DNA of 64,000 nt from Candidatus Poribacteria bacterium (lineage in GTDB: Bacteria; Poribacteria; WGA-4E; UBA9662). The DNA lies in NCBI GenBank assembly GCA_030748495.1, contig JASMLX010000002.1, positions 13,392-77,391 on the forward strand, read 5' to 3'. Shown in pieces: positions 8,961 through 18,334 of this stretch (its first letter is position 1; each line of letters starts with the position of its first letter). Under the pieces are notes generated by a model. The model did not search any database, had not been told where the DNA came from, and saw only the letters and a program-made list of their open reading frames with translations. Position numbers and translations under genes: made by a program.

Positions 8961-10556
8961 ATGTACATTCATCCAAGATCTGTCGCAGACAAAATTTTCG
9001 ATGCTTGGCGCAGTCCCGGCCGATTCACAAAAAACCCCGATATCATCCGACTTAAATCCGGCCGTCTCCTCCTCGTTTACTCCGATACCGAAGCACACTG
9101 GGGAGAAACAACGCAAATTCTCACCATCCTGCACAGCGACGACGATGGTCTAACTTGGAACAAACTAAGTGAAGTGGCAACTGCGGATCGTAGCAAAGGT
9201 GACGAACGCCTGGTCACGCCACGTATTAGCCTGCTCAGAGACGATCGAATTGCCGTTATCTGCGACCACGACGATTTCAGTCACTTCCACCAAGATCAAC
9301 CGCCAGGCAACTGGCTCTGGTGGAGTACCGACGGCGGCAAAAGCTGGGATGGTCCGCACAAACCCAATATCACAGGCTTTGAACCCGATCGAATAATGGA
9401 ATTACCAGACGGACGTCTTGCCGTTTGCTCGCACGTCATGCTGCGCGAAAGTCAGGAGTTCGCCGAAATCATGACCACCTCCACCGATGGTGGCAAAAGC
9501 TGGGGCAACCAAGTCATCGTCGCACACGATGGTTATCACCGCTTTTGTGAAGGCGCTCTCGTAATCCTCGATGACGGCAAGGAACTGGCCTGTGTCATGC
9601 GAGAAAATCACTCGGGTGGCATTCCTAGCTTTGTCACCTTTTCTCAGGACAATGGCCAAACTTGGAGCGCTCCTCAAATGTGCCCTTTTGCACTGCACCG
9701 CCCCTACGTGAAACAACTTGTCGATGGCCGTTGCATGGTCACCGGTCGCCACGTCAACGGCGGCTTGGGTTGCTACGCTTGGATTGGCGACTTAAAAAAA
9801 GAGGCGGGTGCCTATGTCATCGGAGGCCCCCGTAGAAAGTACAGTGCAACGCTAAAAGATGGTGCTCTCATCATTGAAAACAGACCTGAGCATGAGTGCC
9901 GCTACAGCCTATTGCCACCCCAGAATCGATTCAGCACTGTCGACTTCGAAGTGGAACTCAAAGTGGAAGGCCCGCCCGGAGAACCGATCGCATTTATGTC
10001 CTGCGGAAGCATTGATGCCCTGCTCTATATCGGGGTTGATTTCATGACCCTCAGCGAAGTCCAGCGTACTGACCTCCACAAAAAAGCCGACTTCTCTCGC
10101 CCGAGAAAGGTCGCGATTCGACACAAAGGTGGATTGCTACGGGTTCAACTGGACGGAGAAGACCTCATCTCTCGCGATGTCTTTCGTGGAGAAAGCAATA
10201 TTTCAGATTTCCGAGGCGCTCGTCCGGACATGCGCACCATGTTCGGACAATGGGGCAATGCGGGTATAAGTAGCTGGATAGCAGTATCCTTCTCATCCAA
10301 AAACAGAGTGCTTGAAGACTGGTCATGGAGTTGGTCTGTTGCATCCGGCGACTATCCTGACCAGTATCAACGCAACCGCATGGTACAAATCCATGCCAAC
10401 CATCCCGATCAGAAACCTTACCCAGATCACGGCTACTCCTCCTGGCTCACATTACCGGATGGTCGAATCATTCTCGTCGACTACACCAACTGTGGTGATA
10501 TAGCTGGGAAAAGCCATCTCGTCGGGGTTCATCTTGAACCAGAAGATATTGCATAA
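8961..10556 (+). CDS. Sialidase-like BNR-repeat glycosidase
   Basis: 531 residues. At least four Asp-box (BNR) repeats with the S-x-D-x-G-x-T/S-W pattern are visible: SDDDGLTWNKL, STDGGKSWDGP, STDGGKSWGNQ and SQDNGQTWSAP. They sit at regular intervals in the first 250 residues, as expected for a six-bladed exo-sialidase propeller. A beta-sandwich-like segment interrupts at about residues 285-450, and a final DGRIILVDY blade closes the fold. There is no signal peptide, so it may be cytoplasmic or exported another way. Family members cleave terminal sialic acids or related sugars. The catalytic set cannot be confirmed by eye. ATG 8961 follows GAGGA by about 7 bases. It is the only intact gene between 6694 and 14728. 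Confidence 0.82.
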   Translation: MYIHPRSVADKIFDAWRSPGRFTKNPDIIRLKSGRLLLVYSDTEAHWGETTQILTILHSDDDGLTWNKLSEVATADRSKGDERLVTPRISLLRDDRIAVICDHDDFSHFHQDQPPGNWLWWSTDGGKSWDGPHKPNITGFEPDRIMELPDGRLAVCSHVMLRESQEFAEIMTTSTDGGKSWGNQVIVAHDGYHRFCEGALVILDDGKELACVMRENHSGGIPSFVTFSQDNGQTWSAPQMCPFALHRPYVKQLVDGRCMVTGRHVNGGLGCYAWIGDLKKEAGAYVIGGPRRKYSATLKDGALIIENRPEHECRYSLLPPQNRFSTVDFEVELKVEGPPGEPIAFMSCGSIDALLYIGVDFMTLSEVQRTDLHKKADFSRPRKVAIRHKGGLLRVQLDGEDLISRDVFRGESNISDFRGARPDMRTMFGQWGNAGISSWIAVSFSSKNRVLEDWSWSWSVASGDYPDQYQRNRMVQIHANHPDQKPYPDHGYSSWLTLPDGRIILVDYTNCGDIAGKSHLVGVHLEPEDIA

Positions 10557-10569
10557 TGTCTGATTATCC

Positions 10570-11511
10570 ACAGACTCTTTTCCATTAACTAAGCCTATGA
10601 TCTCGTCGCTTATAGTATTTCATTTTTGAAATCATTGGGGCTCGCAGCCCCTAAAGTGGAATGAAGCCGATGACTGTTGTCCGAACATCTCAATCTAGTC
10701 GATGACATCTGCCCGGGCTTCTTCTCGGGTCAAATAGCGCTTTTGATGAATGCATTTAGTCTCCTTTTCGGCTCATGCTGCATGTCATCCCAGATTGTTT
10801 GAGATGATCCTGATATTCATGGGCTGCATCTTGACGATTACGATCCGAATGATGGAGAAGTCCTTTACCCGCTCGACGTCGAAAATAAGGCCATCGCCAG
10901 AGCCTCTTTGGCCAAGGATACGTTCATGTCGGGCTTTGTATCTACCAAGAAGCGGCGCAGACATTCTTCGAGCACCGTATTTGCACCTGGATGGTTGATG
11001 GATCGGTTTGACTTTGGCAATCAAATGAAAATCCGGCAATACTGTTTTCGTGTTTTCAGCTCTGATGGATCTGTGGTCTCCGCGCCGGTTCACTTTCATA
11101 ACATTACACCACCTGATTCTGGCATCAGCCTTCTGATGCGGCCGGATGAAGTCGTGTCTTAGATCGACTCTTTGGCCAAGAAGGTGGCGGCCTTGTCTAG
11201 GATTTCTGTCTCCATCTTCAGTGGTTTGTTTTCTTGGCGGAGCCGGATGGATTCTTCTTTCTCAGGACTCATCTTTCCATTCCCTAGAAAAGTAGGTCTG
11301 TCTTTAGCGGTGACCTGCTTCTTCCATCGTCTCCGAATTCCTTCATGCATTCCCAAGCTCCTTGCTATCTCTGAGACCTTGTGGCCTGGTTCGGTTACCA
11401 GTTTAACTAGCGCCTATCTGGAACTGTCTTGAGTCTTGCTTTCTTTTATTCCTCATTGTTCCTCTTCATCAGTCTACTGTTAGAACAAACTTAACAAGGT
11501 GTCTACTTTCG
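10570..11511 (-). mobile_element. Degraded IS3-family insertion sequence
   Basis: Read on the minus strand from 11460. An OrfA begins MRNKRKQDSRQF, shifts frame near 11418, then continues LVKLVTEPGHKVSEIARSLG and RRWKKQ, and ends LKMETEILDKAATFLAKE. This is the typical IS3 OrfA helix-turn-helix followed by the leucine-zipper end. An OrfB remnant follows: KVKPIHQPSRCKYGARRM, then, in another frame, GLLHHSDRN and CSMSRKGD, then YLTREEARADVID. These are fragments of the IS3 DDE integrase core with internal deletions and frameshifts. The outer end on the right is near 11511, where kinase-coding sequence resumes. The left end is uncertain. At about 0.94 kb it is shorter than intact IS3 elements and cannot transpose by itself. 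Confidence 0.8.
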
Positions 11512-12294
11512 CTTATACCACTTCAAAGTTACTGATACAGGGATTGGCATTTCAGAAGATCAAATAGAGAATATATTAGACCTCTTGCATAAGTCCAAGA
11601 AACAGAAGTTGGGTGATTTTGAGTTCACATATGCCAAATAATCCAGCTGCCTTCCAGCCAAAAATGCCGTGGATTTTACTATTTATGCAAGAGGTCTATT
11701 CGAACCCTTTACCCAAGTAAGTCAAGGTCGCAGCCGTAAGTTTGGTGGAACAGGTCTGGGATTGAGTGTCAGTCAGAGGTTTGTTAAAGGAATGGGTAGA
11801 GAGATAGGTGTAAGAGTCAATTAGGACAAGGTTCAACCTTCTGGTTTGAGTTGCCCTTAGAACTGGTTGATTTGCCAGACCAACAGCCAGAGATCAAGGA
11901 AGTAGAACCTGTTGATTTATCAGGCAAGAGATGTCTGGTGGTTGACGATCATCTAGTCAATCGAGTTATTGCCCGAAAACACTTGGAAAATTTAGGGTGT
12001 GTAGTAGATGAAGCCGTCGATGGTAAGGATTGTCTGACTAACTACCAACAGAACCAATATGACCTGATACTGATGGATTTACAAATGCAAGAGGTAGATG
12101 GATTCCAGGTAGCCCAACAGATTAGGCAATTGGAACAATCATCTGGATTCAAAAAGGTGGCAATAGTGGCATTGACAGCAAGTGTGATAGGAGAGGTGTG
12201 GGAAAGGTGTCAATCAACAAGGATGAATGGATATGTGGGTAAACCGTTTAGGCCAGATGAACTGATGGAACAGTTGAATCAAGTGATGGATTAA
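11512..12294 (+). pseudogene. Hybrid sensor histidine kinase, truncated and interrupted (C-terminal ATPase + receiver)
   Basis: Homology starts abruptly at the IS3 boundary with HFKVTDTGIGISEDQIENI (G1 box of the HATPase domain). A 120-bp element follows, then FEPFTQVSQGRSRKFGGTGL (F and G2 boxes), a one-base deletion near 11815, and QGSTFWFELPLELV. A receiver domain then reads CLVVDDHLVNRVIARKHL (acidic pair), LILMDLQM (phospho-acceptor Asp), ALTAS (Thr) and VGKPF (Lys). The receiver is open from 11851 to 12294. The sensor and dimerisation domains are missing, probably lost with the IS3 insertion. Three independent lesions make this a pseudogene, although the receiver itself looks undamaged. 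Confidence 0.87.
11578..11697. mobile_element. 120-bp MITE-like element with 15-bp terminal inverted repeats
   Basis: The element begins AGACCTCTTGCATAA (11578-11592) and ends with the exact reverse complement (11683-11697). It is flanked by the direct repeat ATT (11575-11577 and 11698-11700). Removing the element and one ATT restores the kinase codons for IENIFEPF exactly, which proves a clean insertion. The 90-base interior codes for nothing recognisable. The 3-bp target duplication of form ANT recalls some IS5-group elements, but the parent transposase cannot be identified from the window. Confidence 0.88.
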
Positions 12295-12777
12295 CCTCTC
12301 CAATCTGATTACCTGTCAAGAATCCCCCTCAATGATCCCTTTTAGACTAAAACCCATTCTGATTTCTAGACTCCCTCTCTGTGACTTCTAAAGTTTTTCC
12401 CTACAGATTCAAAAAGATGTATTAGACACACATCTTTTACCTTCCTTGTTTTATAAATATCAGTGTTGACAGTTTGAAGTAATTCCTATCTACTACAGTA
12501 GTCAAATATTTACTATCAGTAACAGTTATCAAGTAATTATATTTGGCAACCATTTGAACCCACAGTGATAACTTGATTCCATCGGATGCCGAGAAAGATA
12601 AGGTTAGCAATCAGACAGCAAAGGCAGATAATAGTAAATCGAGGATTAGAAACGAGGCAAAAGGGGTTTGGATTGAGTTATTCCATTATAGTGCAAGACT
12701 AATCTGGATACAACAGGCATCAAATAGAGGCAAAAACTTCTGCTCATTTCGTCATACAGAGATCAATTACCTGACAT
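12295..12777. other. AT-rich non-coding region
   Basis: No credible gene was found. A frame from TTG 12573 to 12857 is open but has no ribosome-binding site, and its 3' end overlaps the antisense pseudogene at 12778-13180. The stretch is AT-rich with many short direct T-runs and no clear terminator. Confidence 0.4.
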
Positions 12778-13180
12778 CTAATCACAGTCTATCAACCCTT
12801 GTTTTTCTCCCCATTCTGATATTTTATCTTTTTGTCGTTGGTCTAATCCTGCTTTGAGTTCGAAAACCGACCAATTGTCCTTGTCAAATGTATCAGGAAC
12901 ACTTCCAAGTAATTGATTCCTGATTTCACGTGGTGGGTATTCTGTTATATCAACATCAATCAGTCTAGATTCCTCATCAATTATCTTTTTACGTTTATAC
13001 CACCAATCCTTTTCTAGTAATGAGCATAATTCTATTTGGACCTTCCCAATATTGATACTCGTCGAATGCTTCATTAATATCATGCTCATCCAAAAGTGAA
13101 ATATCCTTATCTGAAAAAATAGACAGCATCACCCAGTTGAAGTTGCCGTATCTGTTGGCCCAGCATAATTCTTTGTTCAC
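12778..13180 (-). pseudogene. Hypothetical protein gene broken by a frameshift
   Basis: On the minus strand a frame from GTG 13180 gives NKELCWANRYGNFNWVML and DEYQYWEGP, then loses sense near 13040. A second frame then continues QIELCSLLEKDWWYKRKK, EYPPREIRNQLLGSVPDT and ISEWGEKQGLIDCD to a stop at 12778. Joined by a single-base correction the two make a soluble, charged protein of about 133 residues. No family is recognised. The coherent composition of both halves, and the fact that they meet within a few codons, are the reasons to call it a broken gene rather than noise. It lies on the same strand as the LamG pseudogene upstream. Confidence 0.55.
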
Positions 13181-13302
13181 ACGGGGATGCTGTTACCAAA
13201 TCAGCACAGGAATCGACCATATAAGCATTGAGAGAGGTTATCCAACACAATCCACACGTTATCTGAGTTGGGCTGATTGGATAACCATTGCTCGCACTGG
13301 AC

Positions 13303-14087
13303 TCAGTTTACAAGTGTTGTCCTACTTTGACCAGTTCGATTAATCTTCAATTGGATACGGCACCACGTAGTGGCCAACTTGTCACGACCCGAAACCGCAA
13401 GTATTCCGGTTGCCATACCAACCCCGTTTTTCATGATAGTTTTTATGTCCTTTTCAGTTAAAGGAATATTGAAGATGGCCACATCATCAATGAGTCCTTT
13501 ATAGAATTCATCAGTACCTTCGGCATTACTACCAATGCTCTTTGGGCCGGTGATGAAAGCGCCAGCCGCAGCGGTCTCTGCCTCTTTTTTCCCATCCACG
13601 TGTACTTTGGCTTTACTACCGTTGTAGGTCCCGGCAATGTGATGCCATTTGTCGTCGTTGAGAAGGGTAGTTGACTAGGCACTGTGGGAGATTGGTTTAG
13701 CACACTGTCCTGCGAAGTTCAATTTGTGATCTTTTAAGGTTAGAATGATGTCCCCGCAAGGACCACACATGATATCACTCCAAGCAAGGGCCGCCGAAGT
13801 TTTGATCCAAACCACGATAGTGAGATCTTTCTCATAGCCGTCAAAATTGCCAATAGCTGCGTGGTTAACTTCAAATGACAAAGCCTTTCCGAACTTCCCT
13901 CCGGTCCATTTTGGTCCCTTGATTTGACCTTTGTGACCGGTACCGAAGGCATCTTCTGTTGTTTGCCTGTGCCTTCATCAAATAGCCACATGCCGACGAG
14001 GGTTTTAGGGTTAATAGCCGCCTGGCAGTATCCTGCCAACAGCATACTGACTAAAACTAAGCGGATACGCATCGTTGCGGTTTTCAT
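13303..14087 (-). pseudogene. LamG-domain secreted protein, multiply frameshifted
   Basis: ATG 14087 (GGAG 12 bases upstream) starts a signal peptide (MRIRLVLVSMLLAGYCQAA) followed by the LamG opening GMWLFDEGTGK. The frame shifts near 13960-13880, giving LSFEVNHAAIGNFDGYEKDL and TIVVWIKTSAALAWSD. It shifts again near 13690, giving DDKWHHIAGTYNGSKAKVHV, FYKGLIDDVAIFNIPLTE and finally AVSGRDKLATTW. The order matches the intact LamG genes at 31488-34041, including the lysine/tryptophan tail, so this is a dead member of the same family. At least two shifts plus a run-on past the tail mean no full-length product. Confidence 0.85.
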
Positions 14088-14239
14088 CTCTGGTTGTCTC
14101 CAAGTTTAATACTTGAGAATTGGCTTGTAGGCACCGGTAGCACTCTTACTGATCGGTATCAAGGAGTAGGTTGATAACTGACCGTCTGCAGCAAACCGAG
14201 CCTAGCATAATCCAACTCCCCTACCTCAGGATCACCATG

Positions 14240-14400
14240 GCCAGGTTTGGCTATAAGTTCCAGCTTGGATCTGATAGAAATAGGGGCCGGAAAGCACCTT
14301 CTCTCCGAGTCCGGTCCTTCCATCCCAATAGGTACTTTCTCTTGGTTGTGATAGCGACCGGCCCATTTATAGCCCAGGTCCAACTGATAGATGCCACCAA
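14240..14400 (-). pseudogene. Remnant of a FlgD-like/type IX C-terminal sorting domain
   Basis: On the minus strand one frame gives IYQLDLGYKWAGRYHNQEK. After a one-base shift it gives YWDGRTGLGEKVLSG and YFYQIQAGTYSQT. This is the characteristic end of FlgD-like sorting tails (compare AAYWNGRNIAGEATSSGTYF in the subtilase at 19814-21724). The rest of the gene upstream (14400-14640) is unreadable. Only the tail of some exported protein survives. Confidence 0.6.
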
Positions 14401-14728
14401 TGTTGGTAAATTACACATATGAGAAGCAATTAAAGTGTTTCGGTTGCGGTTGTCAAACCGCAAGACCACTCGCCAACTGAGATGATACGAAGATGTCGAG
14501 CGGTCTCGTTTAAATCGTAACAAGATTACGGCTCTTTTGTCAATAAGGCGAAGACCATATTAATACCAGAAGATCCAAGCGAGTCTTGGGCTTAATTTGG
14601 TCGCATGACTGTAAGGCAAGCCGACACTCCAACTTTCGGATTGAGCCATCTCAGATCTGATTATGGTATTATTTTAGAGTTTCTAAAATTGGTGTCAGAA
14701 CGTCTGCAGGAAAAACAACTATTACCAC

Positions 14729-15370
14729 ATGAATTCGGGCTTTTTTATTACCTTTGAAGGAACGGAAGGATCAGGAAAAACAACGCAGATTCATCGCCTC
14801 ACCGAAGACTTAACAAAAGCAGAACATCGGGTGAAAATGACTCGCGAACCCGGCGGGACAGACATTGGGGATCAAATTCGAACTATTCTGCTGGATGTTG
14901 ACAATAGCCAATTGTCTCCCACATCGGAACTGATGTTATATGCGGCCTCTCGTGCTCAACATGTTGGTCAGAAGATCATACCAGCTCTAAAAACCGGTGG
15001 CATTGTAGTTTCAGATCGATTTGCCGATGCATCGGTGGCCTATCAAGGCTATGGTCGGGAACTAGATCTAACACTAATCCAACAGTTAAATACCATGGCC
15101 ACTAATGGACTTCAACCAGATCTAACCTTTCTACTCGATCTGCCCATCGAAATTGGGTTGCAACGTGCTACAACGAGTCGCGATAATTTAGATCGAATCG
15201 AGCGTGAGACCTTGGAGTTTCATCGTCGTGTTCGGACCGGCTATCTGGCTGTTGCTGCAGCCGAACCCGATCGGGTACAAGTGGTTAATGCCACTCAATC
15301 GGTCGATGAGATTTACCAGCAAATTTGGTCTATAACCCAAGTTCGCTTACCGACTAAGGCTCTCGCTTAA
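14729..15370 (+). CDS. tmk: Thymidylate kinase
   Basis: 213 residues, standard length. Tmk phosphorylates dTMP to dTDP with ATP. The P-loop GTEGSGKT is at residues 11-18. TREPGGTDIGDQIR binds the thymidine monophosphate. VSDRFADASVAYQGYGR carries the DR motif and base-contact residues. The LID region near residue 150 has RATTSRDNLDRIE with the expected Arg. ATG 14729 follows an AGGA about 20 bases upstream. It is ten bases from holB, forming a replication/repair group tmk-holB-uvrC. The tmk-holB pair is widely conserved in bacteria. Confidence 0.97.
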   Translation: MNSGFFITFEGTEGSGKTTQIHRLTEDLTKAEHRVKMTREPGGTDIGDQIRTILLDVDNSQLSPTSELMLYAASRAQHVGQKIIPALKTGGIVVSDRFADASVAYQGYGRELDLTLIQQLNTMATNGLQPDLTFLLDLPIEIGLQRATTSRDNLDRIERETLEFHRRVRTGYLAVAAAEPDRVQVVNATQSVDEIYQQIWSITQVRLPTKALA

Positions 15371-15380
15371 CCCACACTAC

Positions 15381-16355
15381 ATGATTTTTGGCCATCAAAA
15401 GATACGAGATCAACTCTACCACGCTATCGAGACTGACCGGATTGTTGGCGCGTATCTGTTTGTGGGAATGCCCAACGTGGGTAAGGAGACCATCGCTCTT
15501 AATTTTGCACAGTCAATTAACTGTTTAGATTACCAAATAGATAGGGCAGAAAGGCGGGGAGCGTGTCAGAAGTGTCTTTCCTGTAGAAAAATGGGCGATG
15601 GTAATCATCCCGACTTTGAGACTATTCGTCCAGACGGAACCAGTATTAAGATCGACCAGATTCGGCAAGTTCAGAGTCGGATTATTTTTCGACCTATCGA
15701 AGGGAAACGTAAGATCTATCTGTTCACTGAAGCCGAGCGGATGAATCTGGAAGCGGCCAATTGTCTGCTGAAAACGTTAGAAGAACCTCCGGCTGAATCG
15801 ACACTAATCCTAATTGTCAATAACATTGATGCTTTACTACCGACTATCCGTTCACGTTGCCAGATTTTGCATTTTCAGCCGATGGCCATCGCGGATTTAG
15901 CCCAGGTTTTGGTTCAGCAATTTGGACTGAGTCACGATAGAGCGGTTGCGATTTCGGCCAATTCTCAGGGCGCAATTGGCCGTGCTCTGACACTTTGCCA
16001 GGACGGTCAACACACGGAGATTGATCAAATCCCAGAGATCTTGACCACGACTGATAGGCTCTCCGCTTTCAGAATAGCCGAAGCATTGAGTCAAGAGCCG
16101 GAGCAATTGGACACACTCCTAACCTGGTATCGAGATCTACTGATGTTGCACCAACGAGTAGATCCACAACTGCTAATCCACGCCCATCACCTGGAAAAAT
16201 TACAGCAAATTATGAGGCACTACTCTCGCCGACATCTTCAATTAGCCATCGAAACCATTTTTGAAACTAAGAACCGTATCGCTCATAATGTTAATGCCAC
16301 ATTAGCCATAGAAGTCATGGTTTTCAATCTTCTCCCTCGCGTAAAGTCTAACTGA
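15381..16355 (+). CDS. holB: DNA polymerase III, delta' subunit
   Basis: 324 residues, a clamp-loader AAA+ protein. FVGMPNVGKET is a degenerate P-loop (family members often do not hydrolyse ATP). Four zinc-binding cysteines lie in CQKCLSCRKMGDGNHPDF with an upstream Cys. IDQIRQVQSRIIF, YLFTEAERMNLEAANCLLKT, LEEPPAESTLILIV and LPTIRSRCQIL are highly typical of HolB/DnaX clamp-loader modules, the last carrying the SRC sensor motif. The stop shares one base with the start of uvrC (TGATG), implying translational coupling. Confidence 0.95.
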   Translation: MIFGHQKIRDQLYHAIETDRIVGAYLFVGMPNVGKETIALNFAQSINCLDYQIDRAERRGACQKCLSCRKMGDGNHPDFETIRPDGTSIKIDQIRQVQSRIIFRPIEGKRKIYLFTEAERMNLEAANCLLKTLEEPPAESTLILIVNNIDALLPTIRSRCQILHFQPMAIADLAQVLVQQFGLSHDRAVAISANSQGAIGRALTLCQDGQHTEIDQIPEILTTTDRLSAFRIAEALSQEPEQLDTLLTWYRDLLMLHQRVDPQLLIHAHHLEKLQQIMRHYSRRHLQLAIETIFETKNRIAHNVNATLAIEVMVFNLLPRVKSN

Positions 16356-18223
16356 TGCCACACCGAGATGTGGCTCGAAAGTTGCCGGTTTTGCCAGCCA
16401 AACCAGGTGTCTATCTAATGAAAGACGCTTCGGATACCGTACTGTACGTCGGCAAAGCAAACTCATTGAAGGATCGGGTCCGCTCCTATTTCGGCTCCTC
16501 ATCCAAGCCGCATGCACTGACCGGGTTAATGTTACCGTATGTCCGTGACATCGACTATATTGTAACAGCTAATGGTGTAGAGGCCCTAATTTTAGAAAAT
16601 AACCTGATTAAAAAGTATCGGCCACTCTATAACATCCGGTTAAAAGATGATAAAGGGTATCCTTATTTACGAATTACGGCCAACACCCCATTCCCATCGC
16701 TAAAGGTCGTCAACCGTATTGTCGAAGATGGGGCACGGTACCTCGGTCCATTTGTTAAGTCTCACGCTGTCCGTAAAACGGTAAAAGACCTGACAAAAAT
16801 TTTTCCAATCCGAACTTGTGATTTAGATCTACAACCTTCAGGCAACGACCATCGTGTTTGTTTGGACTATCATATCGGCCGATGTTGTGGGCCGTGTGCT
16901 GACTTGATAACACCGACAGAATATCGACCGATTGTCAAAAATGTAACCCGTTTTTTCAACGGAAATACAGAGGAAGTAGTTATAACCTTAACGGCAAAAA
17001 TGGACAATGCGGTCAGTCATCTTGATTTTGAAAGGGCGGCTAAATATCGCGATCAAATTACGGCTATTCAGCAGGCGATTCATCAACAGAACGTTGAAAA
17101 CCCAATGGCAGAGGACGAGGATATAATCGGTATCGCTTTTCAGCAGAATCAGGCCTGTGTGGTGCTAATGATGGTTCGCAACGGCTCTTTAGTGGATCGT
17201 GAACCGCATTTCCTGTCCAATGTTTTACCTGATTTAATGACTGAGTCTTTGACCGCTTTTATCCAGCAGTATTATGCCGAAGCGGCGTTGGTTCCCAAAA
17301 CGATCGTTCTACCAACTGAAATCGAGATGGCTGATACCATCCAAGATTGGTTGACTGAACGTCGGCACGAATTGACTGACGGCAAGTCAACGGCTAAAGT
17401 TCAATTACAAACTCCGCAAAGAGGTCGTAAACGCCAGCTATTAGATCTGGCTCGGCAAAACGCGCGTCTAGCCATTGAAAAGAAAGATGCAACTCATTTA
17501 GCCGACAAGGCAGATTTGCCCGACGACCGGTCGCTGCTCTCCGATTTACAAGATCTACTCAATTTGCCTGAAGTTCCAAAGCGGATTGAAGGGTTTGATA
17601 TTTCCAACTTGGGGGAGCAATTGCCGGTGGCTTCCATGGTGGTGGCCATTGATGGTAAGCCAAAATACTCAGAATATCGCCGCTTTCGAATTAAAACGGT
17701 AGCGGGGCAAAACGATTTCGCCATGATGAAAGAGGTGATTGAAAGACGATTTCAACGATCGGTAAAAGAAAATCTATTTCCAGACCTGGTTTTAGTCGAT
17801 GGAGGTAAAGGGCAATTGAACGCAGCCTGCCAGGCACTGGAGCAACTCGGCCTATCTTATTTGCCGATTATCGGTCTAGCCAAGCAACAGGAACACATTT
17901 TTATTCCGAATCGCTCAGAGCCGATCGTTCTGAGACATGATAATCCAACGCTGCATCTGATCCAGCGTCTGCGAAACGAGGCACACCGCCTGGCGATTAA
18001 TTATCACAGAAAGCTGCGTCGATTAGCCCTCAAACAATCAATTTTAGATCAGATCCCGCTAGTAGGCGAAAAACGAAAGCAGGCGCTGCTTCTACATTTT
18101 GGGTCGATGGATAAAATTCGGGAAGCCAGCGTCACTAACCTGTTAGATGTAGCTCAGATCGATCTAAAGGTGGCAGAAAATATCTACCACTATTTTCGCG
18201 ACCAAGATGTAAAATATCAGTAG
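16355..18223 (+). CDS. uvrC: Excinuclease ABC subunit C
   Basis: 622 residues, full length. UvrC makes the 3' and 5' incisions in nucleotide excision repair. The N-terminal GIY-YIG nuclease reads GVYLMKDASDTVLYVGKA with the following SLKDRVRSYF. A UVR motif (FERAAKYRDQITAIQQAI, about residue 225) binds UvrB. The RNase H-like endonuclease has IEGFDISNLGEQLPVASMVV (catalytic Asp) and LVLVDGGKGQLNAA. Two C-terminal helix-hairpin-helix motifs include IPLVGEKRKQALLLHFGSMD. Cysteines CLDYHIGRCCGPC fit the Fe-S/zinc site reported in some members. It overlaps holB by one base. Confidence 0.98.
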   Translation: MPHRDVARKLPVLPAKPGVYLMKDASDTVLYVGKANSLKDRVRSYFGSSSKPHALTGLMLPYVRDIDYIVTANGVEALILENNLIKKYRPLYNIRLKDDKGYPYLRITANTPFPSLKVVNRIVEDGARYLGPFVKSHAVRKTVKDLTKIFPIRTCDLDLQPSGNDHRVCLDYHIGRCCGPCADLITPTEYRPIVKNVTRFFNGNTEEVVITLTAKMDNAVSHLDFERAAKYRDQITAIQQAIHQQNVENPMAEDEDIIGIAFQQNQACVVLMMVRNGSLVDREPHFLSNVLPDLMTESLTAFIQQYYAEAALVPKTIVLPTEIEMADTIQDWLTERRHELTDGKSTAKVQLQTPQRGRKRQLLDLARQNARLAIEKKDATHLADKADLPDDRSLLSDLQDLLNLPEVPKRIEGFDISNLGEQLPVASMVVAIDGKPKYSEYRRFRIKTVAGQNDFAMMKEVIERRFQRSVKENLFPDLVLVDGGKGQLNAACQALEQLGLSYLPIIGLAKQQEHIFIPNRSEPIVLRHDNPTLHLIQRLRNEAHRLAINYHRKLRRLALKQSILDQIPLVGEKRKQALLLHFGSMDKIREASVTNLLDVAQIDLKVAENIYHYFRDQDVKYQ

Positions 18224-18334
18224 CAGGCTCCAACTAAAGGGTGGCCTAAAGTCTATCATTTTTGAGAAAAACGTAGTATTGCAGTAGCTACTTACTACGA
18301 CGTAGCCCCTATTAAATTTTGACAGGGAAAAATT

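Noticed and set aside
12573-12857. Open frame ending in a hydrophobic stretch that could be a membrane protein.
   Set aside because: It starts at TTG with no ribosome-binding site and overlaps a better-supported broken gene on the other strand.
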